Assembly (NCBI RefSeq): GCF_032878955.1
Contig: NZ_CP043839.1
Coordinates: 3,100,001 to 3,164,000, forward strand
Length of the DNA stretch: 64,000 bases
Source: Butyricimonas paravirosa
Lineage (GTDB): Bacteria; Bacteroidota; Bacteroidia; Bacteroidales; Marinifilaceae
Direction: 5' to 3'
Position numbers and translations under genes: made by a program. Below are positions 41,438 to 50,066 of this stretch, one piece after another. Below the pieces are notes generated by a model, which did no database searches, was not told where the DNA came from, and was given only the letters and a program-made list of their open reading frames with translations. Numbering within the stretch: position 1 is the stretch's first letter; every line of letters begins with the position of its first letter.

Positions 41438-42516
41438 AGTATTTATTTATCGTTCAAGGAGAGGGAAGGGGCCATCTGACGCAGGCCATTTCGCTTTCGC
41501 AAATGTTACGTCGTCATGGTCATGAGGTCGTGGAAGTGCTGGTTGGGAAAAGTAGTAACCGGGAGATTCCCGCTTTCTTTTTGGAGAAAATTGGGGCAAA
41601 GGTAAAGACTTTTGCCAGCCCGAGTTTTTGTTACGGGAAAGATCACAAGAAGGTGAAACTGACAAAAAGTATATTACTTAATATCACGGTGAAGAAATTG
41701 CGGGAATATAGGAAGAGCGTGAATTTGATCCATCGTCACATTCAAAAGACGGAGCCGGATGTGGTAATTAACTTTTACGAGATTTTGGCCGGGCTGATGA
41801 ACCTGCGTTTCCGGGAACATGTTCCTTTTGTCTGTATCGCTCACCAGTTTCTGATGAAACATCCCGACTTCCAGTACGGGAACGGGACCGGAAGAGAAGA
41901 AATGTTATTGCGTCTGAATAACACGTTGTGTAGTATCGGGGCGACGAAGACATTGGCTCTTTCGTTCTACCCTTTGAAAGATTTTTACCGGGAGAGAATG
42001 GCTGTCGTCCCCCCGCTTTTACGGGAAGAGGTGTTACAAACTACTCCGGAGGATAAGGGATATATTTTAGGGTATATGCTGAATCCCGGGTATGCCGATG
42101 AGGTAAAAGAGTGGCATAAATCCCATCCCGATCAGGAGGCTCACTTCTTTTGGGACAAGAAAACTGCTCCTCCGGTTTTTCGGGTAAACGATCGTTTAAC
42201 TTTCCACCGGATTAATGATGTCAAGTTTTTGGAGTATATGCAAGGCTGTTCGGGATATGTCACGACTGCCGGGTTTGAATCCGTCTGTGAGGCGATGTAT
42301 TTGGGAAAGCCGGTCATGATGATTCCTACCCACGTGGAGCAGGAAATTAATGCTGCCGATGCAGTTGGAGCCGGGGCGGGAATCGAGAGTACGACTTTCG
42401 ATGTTTCCCGTCTAGTGGAATATATTCCGAGCCATAATACAGATTCTGGGGCTTTTCGAGATTGGGTACAATCTGCTGAAGAGTTGTTTATTCGGCATTT
42501 GATGACGCTGGTGTGA
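41434..42516 (+). CDS. GT-B glycosyltransferase (MurG-like)
   Basis: A 360-residue glycosyltransferase of the GT28/MurG-like fold (Glyco_trans_1_3-type). N-terminal FIVQGEGRGHLTQAISLSQML is the acceptor-side Rossmann domain with the GxGxxH-like loop; the C-terminal donor site is YVTTAGFESVCEAMYLGKPV, followed by PTHVEQEINAADA, typical of nucleotide-sugar binding. The overlap by 4 bp with the upstream phosphoesterase suggests one shared glycolipid pathway. No transmembrane segment is seen. The sugar is unknown. A weak hairpin follows. Confidence 0.82.
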   Translation: MKYLFIVQGEGRGHLTQAISLSQMLRRHGHEVVEVLVGKSSNREIPAFFLEKIGAKVKTFASPSFCYGKDHKKVKLTKSILLNITVKKLREYRKSVNLIHRHIQKTEPDVVINFYEILAGLMNLRFREHVPFVCIAHQFLMKHPDFQYGNGTGREEMLLRLNNTLCSIGATKTLALSFYPLKDFYRERMAVVPPLLREEVLQTTPEDKGYILGYMLNPGYADEVKEWHKSHPDQEAHFFWDKKTAPPVFRVNDRLTFHRINDVKFLEYMQGCSGYVTTAGFESVCEAMYLGKPVMMIPTHVEQEINAADAVGAGAGIESTTFDVSRLVEYIPSHNTDSGAFRDWVQSAEELFIRHLMTLV

Positions 42517-42523
42517 AAAGTTA

Positions 42524-42545
42524 CAAGGGAGAAATTATTCTCTTG
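42524..42545 (+). terminator. Weak terminator after the glycosyltransferase
   Basis: CAAG-GG-AGAA pairs with TTCTCTTG around an AATTA-type loop with a 2-nt bulge, followed by a pyrimidine-rich stretch. It lies between convergent genes. Confidence 0.35.
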
Positions 42546-42620
42546 CTTTCTGTTTGTCCTTTTCTGTAGATTTTTTCTTTGTTGTTCTTTTAAAAAATTA
42601 CTTTTTTAATGTGTCCCAAG

Positions 42621-43277
42621 TTATTTTCTTGATTCTCTTTTTTCTCTCATTTTTCTTCGGTTTTGTTCATAGATGTAAAATTCTTTACTTAATTCTTTCA
42701 TTTTTTTCTCCTCTTCTAATAGTTCCTTTTGGGTGCCGAAGAATGAAATGTCCGTCACAGCATATATATAGTCTTCATTGAAACTTTCAGGATCAGCTAA
42801 TTTTATCTTCTTTTTAATCTCTTGCTCTATCATGTAGAACGTGTCAGGAGGAATAGCTTGCCAAGCAGGATGATCCCAGATTAAAAAACTAATTTCTACA
42901 ATGTCGCCTTGTCTGTTTGCAAGCATATGAATAGATATACCTAATTTAGCATCAAGTAATGCTTCCATTTCTTGTTTTAAATGTCGATATACAATTTCTG
43001 CGGTAGTCATTGGATATTCGAGTAACATTCGTCCATTTTTTCGTTGGAATTTTTTGTTGTCAAATAAATCATGTTTGTTGTTTATATTTTGTAATCGAAC
43101 TGGCTTCATAATGGGGTGCCCTTCAATTTTTTCCATTATGACGAATAATGAATCTTGAGAGACGTGATAACTTGTTTTTTTCCCGTGTGTAGTTTCACCA
43201 TATTTGTAATAGGGTTGTTGGCCCAAGAGTTTTCCTACAGAGAGGAAAAATAGTAATGATAAAAGTAAAGCTTTCAT
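42621..43277 (-). CDS. Unknown secreted protein, last gene of cluster C
   Basis: I do not recognise this family. The 218-residue protein has a signal peptide (MKALLLSLLFFLSVGKLLGQ, cleavage after LGQ) and no lipobox, so it should be periplasmic or secreted. The middle contains LFVIMEKIEGHPIMKPVRL, and PMTTAEIVYRHLKQEMEALL, resembling small TonB-C-like or energy-coupling domains only loosely. The last 50 residues are charged coiled-coil (LLEEEKKMKELSKEF, RRKMREKRESRK). Its ATG overlaps the stop of the zincin gene (ATGA), so the two products are made together and may interact. Confidence 0.6.
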   Translation of the reverse strand: MKALLLSLLFFLSVGKLLGQQPYYKYGETTHGKKTSYHVSQDSLFVIMEKIEGHPIMKPVRLQNINNKHDLFDNKKFQRKNGRMLLEYPMTTAEIVYRHLKQEMEALLDAKLGISIHMLANRQGDIVEISFLIWDHPAWQAIPPDTFYMIEQEIKKKIKLADPESFNEDYIYAVTDISFFGTQKELLEEEKKMKELSKEFYIYEQNRRKMREKRESRK

Positions 43278-43999
43278 TGTAATATATCTTTTAATGTTTT
43301 GAATCCACGCAATGTCCATTCTTCGGTTTTTCCGCCGTATTTAGGTATTTTCTTTAATAGCTCAACTGCATCTAAATAACGTCGTTCCAGTTTTTCTGTA
43401 TTTTGGGGATTCTTTAAGTTGAAATTTGAATCAAGCAGGTCTAACATGCGATATATAACCTTAAAAAAAGGTTGTGTTTCTGAATCACCAACAAAACTTC
43501 CAAGACTTAATTGTGCCATAAAAGCGTCAATTTCATGATTTATTGGAGACGTGTCCGTGGAATGTTGAAATATATGGACAAATTCATGCATTAGAATACC
43601 AGCCCAAGTTAAACTAATATTGTTAATATCATTTTCAAGTAATAGAGCGCAGTTGCGGCTTACATATATTGTCGTTCCATCTGTCTCGAAATCGTAGTTT
43701 TGAAGGTCGACATCAACACTAATATAGAATGTTTTATTGAAACCCTTTAATTTATCAAATAGTTTTTTACCTAAATGATTGTTGTAAATATTATTTAATA
43801 TTTCATTGAGCTTGGGAGTGTAGCTCTCAAGACCATTTTGGTATTCGATTTTAATAGGAATATCTGCAATAACAGAATAGAGAATAATATTTTCATCCTT
43901 TATTCCCCAATGGAGGTCTTTATCTGGAATTATTTCTTCCGAATATTGACATCCCCAAAGTAAACAGATCAGGCAAAATAATATATATTTCGTATTCAT
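43274..43999 (-). CDS. Zincin-motif lipoprotein (putative metallopeptidase), cluster C
   Basis: A 241-residue lipoprotein with signal MNTKYILFCLICLLWGC. LMHEFVHIFQHS supplies the HExxH zinc motif of zincin peptidases; the downstream acidic NHEIDAFMAQLS could give the third ligand, as in gluzincin-like folds. It resembles the zinc-binding lipoproteins found beside SusCD genes in Bacteroidota (Peptidase_Mx1-like). It lies 16 bp behind the TlpA gene and overlaps the next gene by 4 bp. Activity is inferred from the motif only. Confidence 0.68.
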   Translation of the reverse strand: MNTKYILFCLICLLWGCQYSEEIIPDKDLHWGIKDENIILYSVIADIPIKIEYQNGLESYTPKLNEILNNIYNNHLGKKLFDKLKGFNKTFYISVDVDLQNYDFETDGTTIYVSRNCALLLENDINNISLTWAGILMHEFVHIFQHSTDTSPINHEIDAFMAQLSLGSFVGDSETQPFFKVIYRMLDLLDSNFNLKNPQNTEKLERRYLDAVELLKKIPKYGGKTEEWTLRGFKTLKDILQ

Positions 44000-44015
44000 A
44001 AATAATTTTATTCAT

Positions 44016-45098
44016 TTACTTGCCTTTCAGTTGTTCTGCGATTTTCTCTCGTAAGGCATCATCTCGGAGATTCTTGGCGACAATTACATTATTTTCGTCT
44101 AGCAAGAGAGAATGAGGGAGGTTTTTCACGAAAAACAGGCGAGCGATTTCAGACTGTTGGCCTTTCAAGTCCGAGCCGTTTTCCCATATCATTCCATCCT
44201 CTCCTACGGCTTTAAGCCATTCCATCCTATTGTTGTCTAGAGAAATACTAATAATTTCCAGACCTTTTGTATGATATTTCTGATAGATTTTTAACAGGCT
44301 TATATTTTCTTGGCGGCAAGGAATACTCCATGATGCCCAGAAATGAATTAATTTTACTTTTCCTTTAGTATTTCTGAGAACAATAGAGTTTCCATCGGTT
44401 TTTTTTATTGTAAAATCGGGGGCAACATTTCCTTCCGTGAGTTTTTCCTGTTGAGCAATAAGATTTGCTATTGCTTGTCCGGGGATTGTTGATTTAGCAT
44501 TCTCTCCTAGCAAAGAATACCTACCTTTCAGTGTTTCTAATTCCATTTGTTGCATACTGGAAAATATCACATAGGCAGCGACATAAGTATCGGCATATTC
44601 TTGTAATAGTTTTTTTTCTTTTGCTTGTGCATTTTCCAAAAACTGATTGAATTGATTGATTAATGTTTGTACTTTCGAGTTATTCCCTTTTTGTTCTGTA
44701 AGTTGAAGTTCTGTTTGTGTTTGCTGTTGTATGATCTCTGTATTGATTTTACAGAACCGATTATAGATTTCTTGTTGAAAACCTCCTTGTATTATTACTC
44801 CTGAGGTCCCTGCAAATATGGTGAAATTTGCATTTTCAAGGATGAGAGGAATGATTCCTTGTTGATCGGTTGTTGTGATGTAAGCCCCGATCGGTTTGTC
44901 GGTCGTACCGGTGAATTCGAAAGCCTCGTTTATTATTGGAGTTATTCCTAGTGTATCTACCATCCCTCGTTCTTCACTTATTAATAAAAGGGTTCCGTCG
45001 GCCATCCCCTCGATTTTTCCGCTTATTTTGTAATTTTCTTGAGCTATGGTGGTAATAGAAGTCCCTATTACCAATACAATTAGTAATAAAAGTTTCAT
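44016..45098 (-). CDS. TlpA-like protein with degenerate SxxC motif, cluster C
   Basis: A 360-residue exported protein (signal MKLLLLIVLVIGTSITTIAQ, cleaved, not a lipoprotein). N-terminal DUF4369-like domain (KISGKIEGMADGTLLLISEE), a Q-rich helical middle, and a C-terminal thioredoxin fold: VKLIHFWASWSIPCRQE, then the cis-proline loop NLPHSLLLD. The usual CxxC is SIPC: the attacking cysteine is serine (codon AGT). Such a protein cannot do normal disulfide exchange; it may bind, act as a chaperone or form mixed disulfides through the remaining cysteine. A strong hairpin separates it from the lipoprotein gene upstream. Confidence 0.85.
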   Translation of the reverse strand: MKLLLLIVLVIGTSITTIAQENYKISGKIEGMADGTLLLISEERGMVDTLGITPIINEAFEFTGTTDKPIGAYITTTDQQGIIPLILENANFTIFAGTSGVIIQGGFQQEIYNRFCKINTEIIQQQTQTELQLTEQKGNNSKVQTLINQFNQFLENAQAKEKKLLQEYADTYVAAYVIFSSMQQMELETLKGRYSLLGENAKSTIPGQAIANLIAQQEKLTEGNVAPDFTIKKTDGNSIVLRNTKGKVKLIHFWASWSIPCRQENISLLKIYQKYHTKGLEIISISLDNNRMEWLKAVGEDGMIWENGSDLKGQQSEIARLFFVKNLPHSLLLDENNVIVAKNLRDDALREKIAEQLKGK

Positions 45099-45144
45099 CT
45101 TTTCTGTGTTTTATGGGATTTCTTTGATTTGTAAATGTACATGG

Positions 45145-45180
45145 AAAAGGAATATCCGGGCTAAACCGGATAATCCTTTT
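45145..45180 (-). terminator. Strong hairpin inside cluster C
   Basis: A 15-bp stem with one A-A mismatch (AAAAGGA, A, TATCCGG with CCGGATA, A, TCCTTTT) and a 6-nt loop, 37 bp after the stop of the DUF4998-like gene. There is no U-run, so it may be a partial terminator or an RNA-stability element. It divides the surface genes from the TlpA-peptidase part of the cluster. Confidence 0.55.
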
Positions 45181-45216
45181 CTAATGAAAATAGTGCGTGT
45201 TTTTTACTTGATAAAG

Positions 45217-46713
45217 TTAAAATACCCCGATTTCTGCTAGGGATACCGAGAAATTTTGTCCGTAAACTTGGTCATTAACAATGAATTTGAAGTATCGGAC
45301 ATCGGGCGAATTGGGGAAATAGAGAATAGTTGTTTCTCCATTCGTTGCCCCGATCGTGTTTTCTTCCACGTATGTAGCATCCTCCCAAGAGATCTTGTTT
45401 GTTGAGACTTTAACTTTTATCATGCCAGGCATTAGGCTCGCACTTTGAGAATCTGCTTTGTCAAAAGCTTTTTGCACAATTTTAATGCCGTGTATGGTTT
45501 GAACTTGTTTCATGTCTACCGTGATTTCGTAAGTACGAGCTAAAGTTGAAATTAATTCTGGTTGCCACCAGTTATCGAGTTGTCCGTCAAATAGATTTTC
45601 AAGATTTGAGTTGTAGGGATATTTATCCTCTTCCGAACAAGTATATTCCCAAGTGCTGGCATCCAAACACGTTAATGCTGGTTGCGTGGGATTACTTTTT
45701 TTCGTTACATAAGCAGGTAAATTTTCATCCGGAATATAATGCTTGTTATAGCGATCGACAGCTAGTCCACAGACCGTGTTGGCTACATCCAGAACAAAAA
45801 GACTACGTTCCAGATCATATAATTCGGATTGAGGAACTTGGTCTGCCATGTCTGTTCGCAAGTAACGATTTTTTCCTAGAACTAATTTTTCTAGATTAGG
45901 GAGATTCAGGATGTCTTCAAAAGAAGAGAGCGAATAATCATATTCAAGTTCTCTTAAAGATTCAATGAACTCTTCCGAGATCTCACTTTGTCCGTATTTT
46001 GCTTTAAGCCAATGCTTGAAATCACTGGTGTACAATTTATCCCGGGAAAGTTGATACGGGTCAAAAACAATTAGGTCATCACATCCTTCGACTTGACCTT
46101 CCCGATTTAGAATTACCGGCTTGTCGGGGTCAATTTCTTCTGGTAACAAGTAATACTTTTTTTGCATTAATTCGGATGTTAATTCCAGGGTTTTGACATT
46201 CCCGTCTGCAGTATAATAATTCAATTGGGCGGAAGAAATGTTCTCTTGCCAAGTTGAAAAGAAAAGCACTAAACGTTTCTTTACAAAGTAATGTTTGGAA
46301 ATCAATCGAGTAAAGGATATTATTGTTTCATGCGTGGGTGTATAAGGACGTCCAAAAATTGGGTTGGCTAAAGACTCATTGCCATTTTTGTCAATAGCAC
46401 ATACTGTAACCTCGTAATTTCCATCTTCTAAATCGGGAATACTATACTCTGTTGTATTTGGGGCTAGAAGAATAGAATCTTTCATATCATTTACTTGCCA
46501 GCGGACTTTAATTTTATCGATAACGGGATCCACATTATTTACCCATTTCACGATTAATCTTTTCCATCCCGGAGCTACCGATACTTTGGTACATTTCCCT
46601 AGATAACGAATGGCTCCATCACCTGCATAATCACTATATGTATCTTCCAAACTCTCGCAACCAGCGACAAGGACGAGAGATATAAGTATCCATAAATATT
46701 TTTTTATTGCCAT
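45217..46713 (-). CDS. DUF4998 and F5/8C surface lipoprotein, cluster C
   Basis: A 498-residue lipoprotein (signal MAIKKYLWILISLVLVAGC). Residues about 30-125 form a DUF4998/FN3-like domain (GWKRLIVKWVNNVDPVIDKI, TEYSIPDLEDGNYEVTVCAI). The middle (about 240-290) includes leucine-rich segments (SFEDILNLPNLEKLVLGK). The last 140 residues are a discoidin (F5/8 type C) domain, starting YNSNLENLFDGQLDNWWQPE and ending YFKFIVNDQVYG, SVSLAEIGVF. It probably binds glycan or protein at the surface. It lies 3 bp behind a DUF4959-type lipoprotein gene. Confidence 0.8.
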   Translation of the reverse strand: MAIKKYLWILISLVLVAGCESLEDTYSDYAGDGAIRYLGKCTKVSVAPGWKRLIVKWVNNVDPVIDKIKVRWQVNDMKDSILLAPNTTEYSIPDLEDGNYEVTVCAIDKNGNESLANPIFGRPYTPTHETIISFTRLISKHYFVKKRLVLFFSTWQENISSAQLNYYTADGNVKTLELTSELMQKKYYLLPEEIDPDKPVILNREGQVEGCDDLIVFDPYQLSRDKLYTSDFKHWLKAKYGQSEISEEFIESLRELEYDYSLSSFEDILNLPNLEKLVLGKNRYLRTDMADQVPQSELYDLERSLFVLDVANTVCGLAVDRYNKHYIPDENLPAYVTKKSNPTQPALTCLDASTWEYTCSEEDKYPYNSNLENLFDGQLDNWWQPELISTLARTYEITVDMKQVQTIHGIKIVQKAFDKADSQSASLMPGMIKVKVSTNKISWEDATYVEENTIGATNGETTILYFPNSPDVRYFKFIVNDQVYGQNFSVSLAEIGVF

Positions 46714-46716
46714 AAC

Positions 46717-48060
46717 TTAGTCTTTTTTGGTATAAACCTCGAATTCATGAAATGTTACATATTGGCTTGCGTTAATATCTCCAGCCCAGCCGGAAAATAG
46801 TCCGAAGGTATCGTTTATCACAACCTTAATGAAACGATAGGAACTTCCGGTTGCGGCAAATGGGATTGAAATGTATTGCGGTTTGGCCGCTTTGATTTCT
46901 TCCAAGCTATTGAGTTCATCTACTGTGTTCAACAAAGGACACTTGGAACACCAGCGGAGATTGTTAACAAGTTCCCTGTATTGTTCAAAATGGCCAAGTT
47001 CTTTCCACGAGTTTTCGTCATCTTTATTATTAGATGCGTAAATGGTGACATTACAAGGAAGCTTGTTGAAAATTCTTCCTGCCCACACGTAACCGTACTT
47101 TCCCGGATTAGGGTCCCATGCTGAAGGTGCTGATGGGAAACTTTTCTTCGTGTATAGCATGCTGTATAGTCGAACTTCCGATATTAGTTTGTCCTCTTGA
47201 AGGTCAAGAATAAATAGTGGCTTACCGAAACAATCTGGTCCGGCTAGATAAGTTCCATAGGTATTCTTGTCTGTCCCGAAAGATGTTTCCCCTTTCGTGT
47301 CCCCATCGAATAAATATGATTTACTCAATTTTGCCTCTGCGTCTTCTATGGCTAGTCCTTCTGGATCTAAAAAGTCAAATTTTGAAGGAGATAATAAAGC
47401 TGTATTGTAGGCTTCGATATTTTCCCAAACTTGCTGTTTTACCATGTAACCTCGAAAATCTTCCGTACGAATTACAACCGTGTTCGTGGCGGCGGATTGT
47501 TCAAGGGGGAATGCTAAGGTGTCTGCTCCGGCCGTGATTTGAAAACTATTTATCAATAATGTGTCCGGTTCTTGTGTTTTTGGATCTTTACCGATATAAA
47601 ATACGTGAGCCATACCGTTTGCATTTTGGGGGACATCGTATGTGAGCATGAATCCGTTCCAACTTGGTTTTACTTCCAGTTGTTCAAAAAAGGCAACAGG
47701 GCCAGAATCTTTCGTGTCAAAAGCGATCTCCAACGGGGCCGATTCCACGTTATTTCGATTGCAAAGAGTGATCGACGCCAGAACTCCTTGCCGGGCTTCG
47801 TTGAATCCGACTAGAAATAAAGAATCACAAGCATAACTACCCGTTCGTAGTATTTCTTTACCGAACGCATCTTGATAACGGACTCTGATGGATAGAATGT
47901 CCGGATCTGCTGGTAATCGATAACGCATAATAGCCCCCCCGGCCGTGGGTTGAAAAGAAATATTTTCTTGTGGTATGGTAATGTCAAAACCGACTTCTTT
48001 GTCTTCTTGACAGCCATAAAATATGCTTAATGTCAATAGTATATAAATAAGTTTTTTCAT
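46717..48060 (-). CDS. DUF4959/DUF5000 surface lipoprotein, cluster C
   Basis: A 447-residue lipoprotein (signal MKKLIYILLTLSIFYGC). Repeated Ig/FN3-like domains (about 25-210, AGGAIMRYRLPADPDILSIR, PSWNGFMLTYDVPQNANG) match the DUF4959/DUF5126 pattern, and the C-terminal 200 residues (SYLFDGDTKGETSFGTDKN, then FILDLQEDKLISEVRLY and FIKVVINDTFG) are discoidin-like, as in DUF5000. The ATG was chosen for the signal peptide. Such proteins usually follow SusD in glycan-binding loci. The residue after the lipid cysteine is QEDKE, a surface-type acidic start. Confidence 0.8.
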   Translation of the reverse strand: MKKLIYILLTLSIFYGCQEDKEVGFDITIPQENISFQPTAGGAIMRYRLPADPDILSIRVRYQDAFGKEILRTGSYACDSLFLVGFNEARQGVLASITLCNRNNVESAPLEIAFDTKDSGPVAFFEQLEVKPSWNGFMLTYDVPQNANGMAHVFYIGKDPKTQEPDTLLINSFQITAGADTLAFPLEQSAATNTVVIRTEDFRGYMVKQQVWENIEAYNTALLSPSKFDFLDPEGLAIEDAEAKLSKSYLFDGDTKGETSFGTDKNTYGTYLAGPDCFGKPLFILDLQEDKLISEVRLYSMLYTKKSFPSAPSAWDPNPGKYGYVWAGRIFNKLPCNVTIYASNNKDDENSWKELGHFEQYRELVNNLRWCSKCPLLNTVDELNSLEEIKAAKPQYISIPFAATGSSYRFIKVVINDTFGLFSGWAGDINASQYVTFHEFEVYTKKD

Positions 48061-48089
48061 AATTCTATATTTATGTATTAGACTATTTG

Positions 48090-50048
48090 TTACCAACCTG
48101 GATTTTGAACACAACCGGCAACCATAACTTCCTCGCTACGAATGGGGAAAAGATAATCTCTAGGAGCGACGAATTCCCGTTTTGACCATACAACGACAGG
48201 TCCATCAAAGTTATTATAGAATTGATGTGCTGTTTCTCCTAAAATATTCCATCCATAAAGATCTGTATTTAATTCATCAGCAGCGGTTAACCAACGGCGT
48301 AAATTCCAGAAACGACGCCCTTCAAATGCAAATTCAATGTTCCATTCTTGACGAATGATCTCTCGCATTCCTGTTTTCGTTTTTACCTTGTCTGGGGTTT
48401 TTGAGTAATTAGTCCATGCGGATTCTACGTCTGGAATTCCTGCGCGTTCTCGTACTGCATTTAGAGGATTATAGACGTGTTCGGCATCAGGTGTTTCTAA
48501 ATATTCATTCCAAGCTTCTGCTTTCATCAGGTATAGTTCTGCTAAACGGAAAATAATAGCACCTTCTTCACGATTATCGATAGCTGAAGAATAATCACGT
48601 GTTGAGACATTAGAGTAGCTTCCCTTTTTCAACCAGTAACCACTTAAGTTTTGCGGATAGGAGTTATTGATGATGGGGGTGTGCGTACCGAATTGTTCTC
48701 CCCGATAAGCTTTCACGATAAGATTCTGCGCTGCATCTTTTCCTCTTTGCCAGTAACAGCGGTCGGCGGCGATACTTGCATAGAAACGAGGTTCTCTGCG
48801 AAGATGTAGTCCCAGTACATCAGAGTTTAACGGAATGACATCTCGATATAGAGGACTACTTTCTTTTCCCATTTGGTAGCGGGAAGAATAATCCCATTCT
48901 TTGTCAGCATCAATTGGTAATCCATGTTCCGTGTAATACATTTCGACCATTTTTATGCTTGGAGAGATACAACCTTTCATTGATGCATTATAATTAGCAT
49001 AATCAGTACTTTTGAAATAGGGTAACGTCCAAGAATACCAGAAGTGTAAGCTCTGACCTTGTGGGCGAATCATGTATATAGCCTCGTTGTTGGCATAACC
49101 TGGCGCTACCACTGAGTTTTCAATATCCATCATGGTATTGAGCAATTCTGTACTTTTAGACATATTTCCCGTGACAAGTTGTCTTCCTCCATCTAAACAA
49201 AGTTGTATCGCCTCGTCTGTCGCTTCTGCTGCACGTTTCCACTTTTCATGATCATATGTTGTGTTAAACAGTTGTTCTCCCTTTTTATTTTTGAAATTGG
49301 TATATGCAGGATTCCCGTTAAAAAGGGGTGATGCGGCATATAGCAGAACTTGTGCTTTTAATGTTGCTGCGGATTCTAAACTATGATATGTCCAACGAGA
49401 TTGATCTTTTTGCATGAAAGGAGGTAATACTTTCATCGCTTCATCCAATAGCCTGACAATTGTGTTTACACAAGTGTCAATAGGAGAACGTGGTTGTTGC
49501 ATAATCTCAATATCTGAATTTACTTCAATATTTTCAGGAACTAAAATGATTGGTCCATACCGGCGCATGAGTTCGAAATACAGTTGTGCTTTTAAGGCTT
49601 TTAATTCGGCTACCCATAAAGCTTTTTCGTTGTCAGGCATATTGTAAACTCCACCGATCTTTTCGAAAAAGATATTACAATAACGAATGGCAGCATAAAA
49701 TAAGTCTTTTTTCCAAATATTGGCATATGGTTCTTGAACCATTTGTAGACCGTCGCCGATAAATAAACCGTACCATTGCCATCTATGTTGAGTTGTGAGA
49801 AGTTGTCGCGTATATTCTCCGGCAACGACTTCGTCTGTCCCGGTAAAAGCGGGATTTACGATGACGGAAGAAACCGGATCGGTCATGAGAACATAACAGC
49901 TTTTTAACCATAGTTCGGCTTGTTCTCGTTTTTCAAAAATGGTCTCGATTGTCTCAATATCATTCTCGGGTACTATATCCAGATAGTTACTACAACTAGA
50001 AAAGAATATTGATGTGACAATCGTGCTATATATAATTAAATGCTTCAT
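48090..50048 (-). CDS. Long SusD/RagB lipoprotein, cluster C
   Basis: A 652-residue substrate-binding lipoprotein (signal MKHLIIYSTIVTSIFFSSC, mature start SNYLDIVPENDIETIETIF). It is longer than the usual 480-560 residues, with inserts in the central TPR-like region. Family blocks: ELKALKAQLYFELMRRYGPI, then GAIIFRLAELYLMKAEAWNE and REIIRQEWNIEFAFEGRRFWNLRRW. It belongs to a different SusD subfamily from those of clusters A and B. It lies 18 bp behind SusC. The length may reflect a large or polymeric ligand. Confidence 0.93.
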   Translation of the reverse strand: MKHLIIYSTIVTSIFFSSCSNYLDIVPENDIETIETIFEKREQAELWLKSCYVLMTDPVSSVIVNPAFTGTDEVVAGEYTRQLLTTQHRWQWYGLFIGDGLQMVQEPYANIWKKDLFYAAIRYCNIFFEKIGGVYNMPDNEKALWVAELKALKAQLYFELMRRYGPIILVPENIEVNSDIEIMQQPRSPIDTCVNTIVRLLDEAMKVLPPFMQKDQSRWTYHSLESAATLKAQVLLYAASPLFNGNPAYTNFKNKKGEQLFNTTYDHEKWKRAAEATDEAIQLCLDGGRQLVTGNMSKSTELLNTMMDIENSVVAPGYANNEAIYMIRPQGQSLHFWYSWTLPYFKSTDYANYNASMKGCISPSIKMVEMYYTEHGLPIDADKEWDYSSRYQMGKESSPLYRDVIPLNSDVLGLHLRREPRFYASIAADRCYWQRGKDAAQNLIVKAYRGEQFGTHTPIINNSYPQNLSGYWLKKGSYSNVSTRDYSSAIDNREEGAIIFRLAELYLMKAEAWNEYLETPDAEHVYNPLNAVRERAGIPDVESAWTNYSKTPDKVKTKTGMREIIRQEWNIEFAFEGRRFWNLRRWLTAADELNTDLYGWNILGETAHQFYNNFDGPVVVWSKREFVAPRDYLFPIRSEEVMVAGCVQNPGW

Positions 50049-50066
50049 AATAGTAATTTATTAGAA

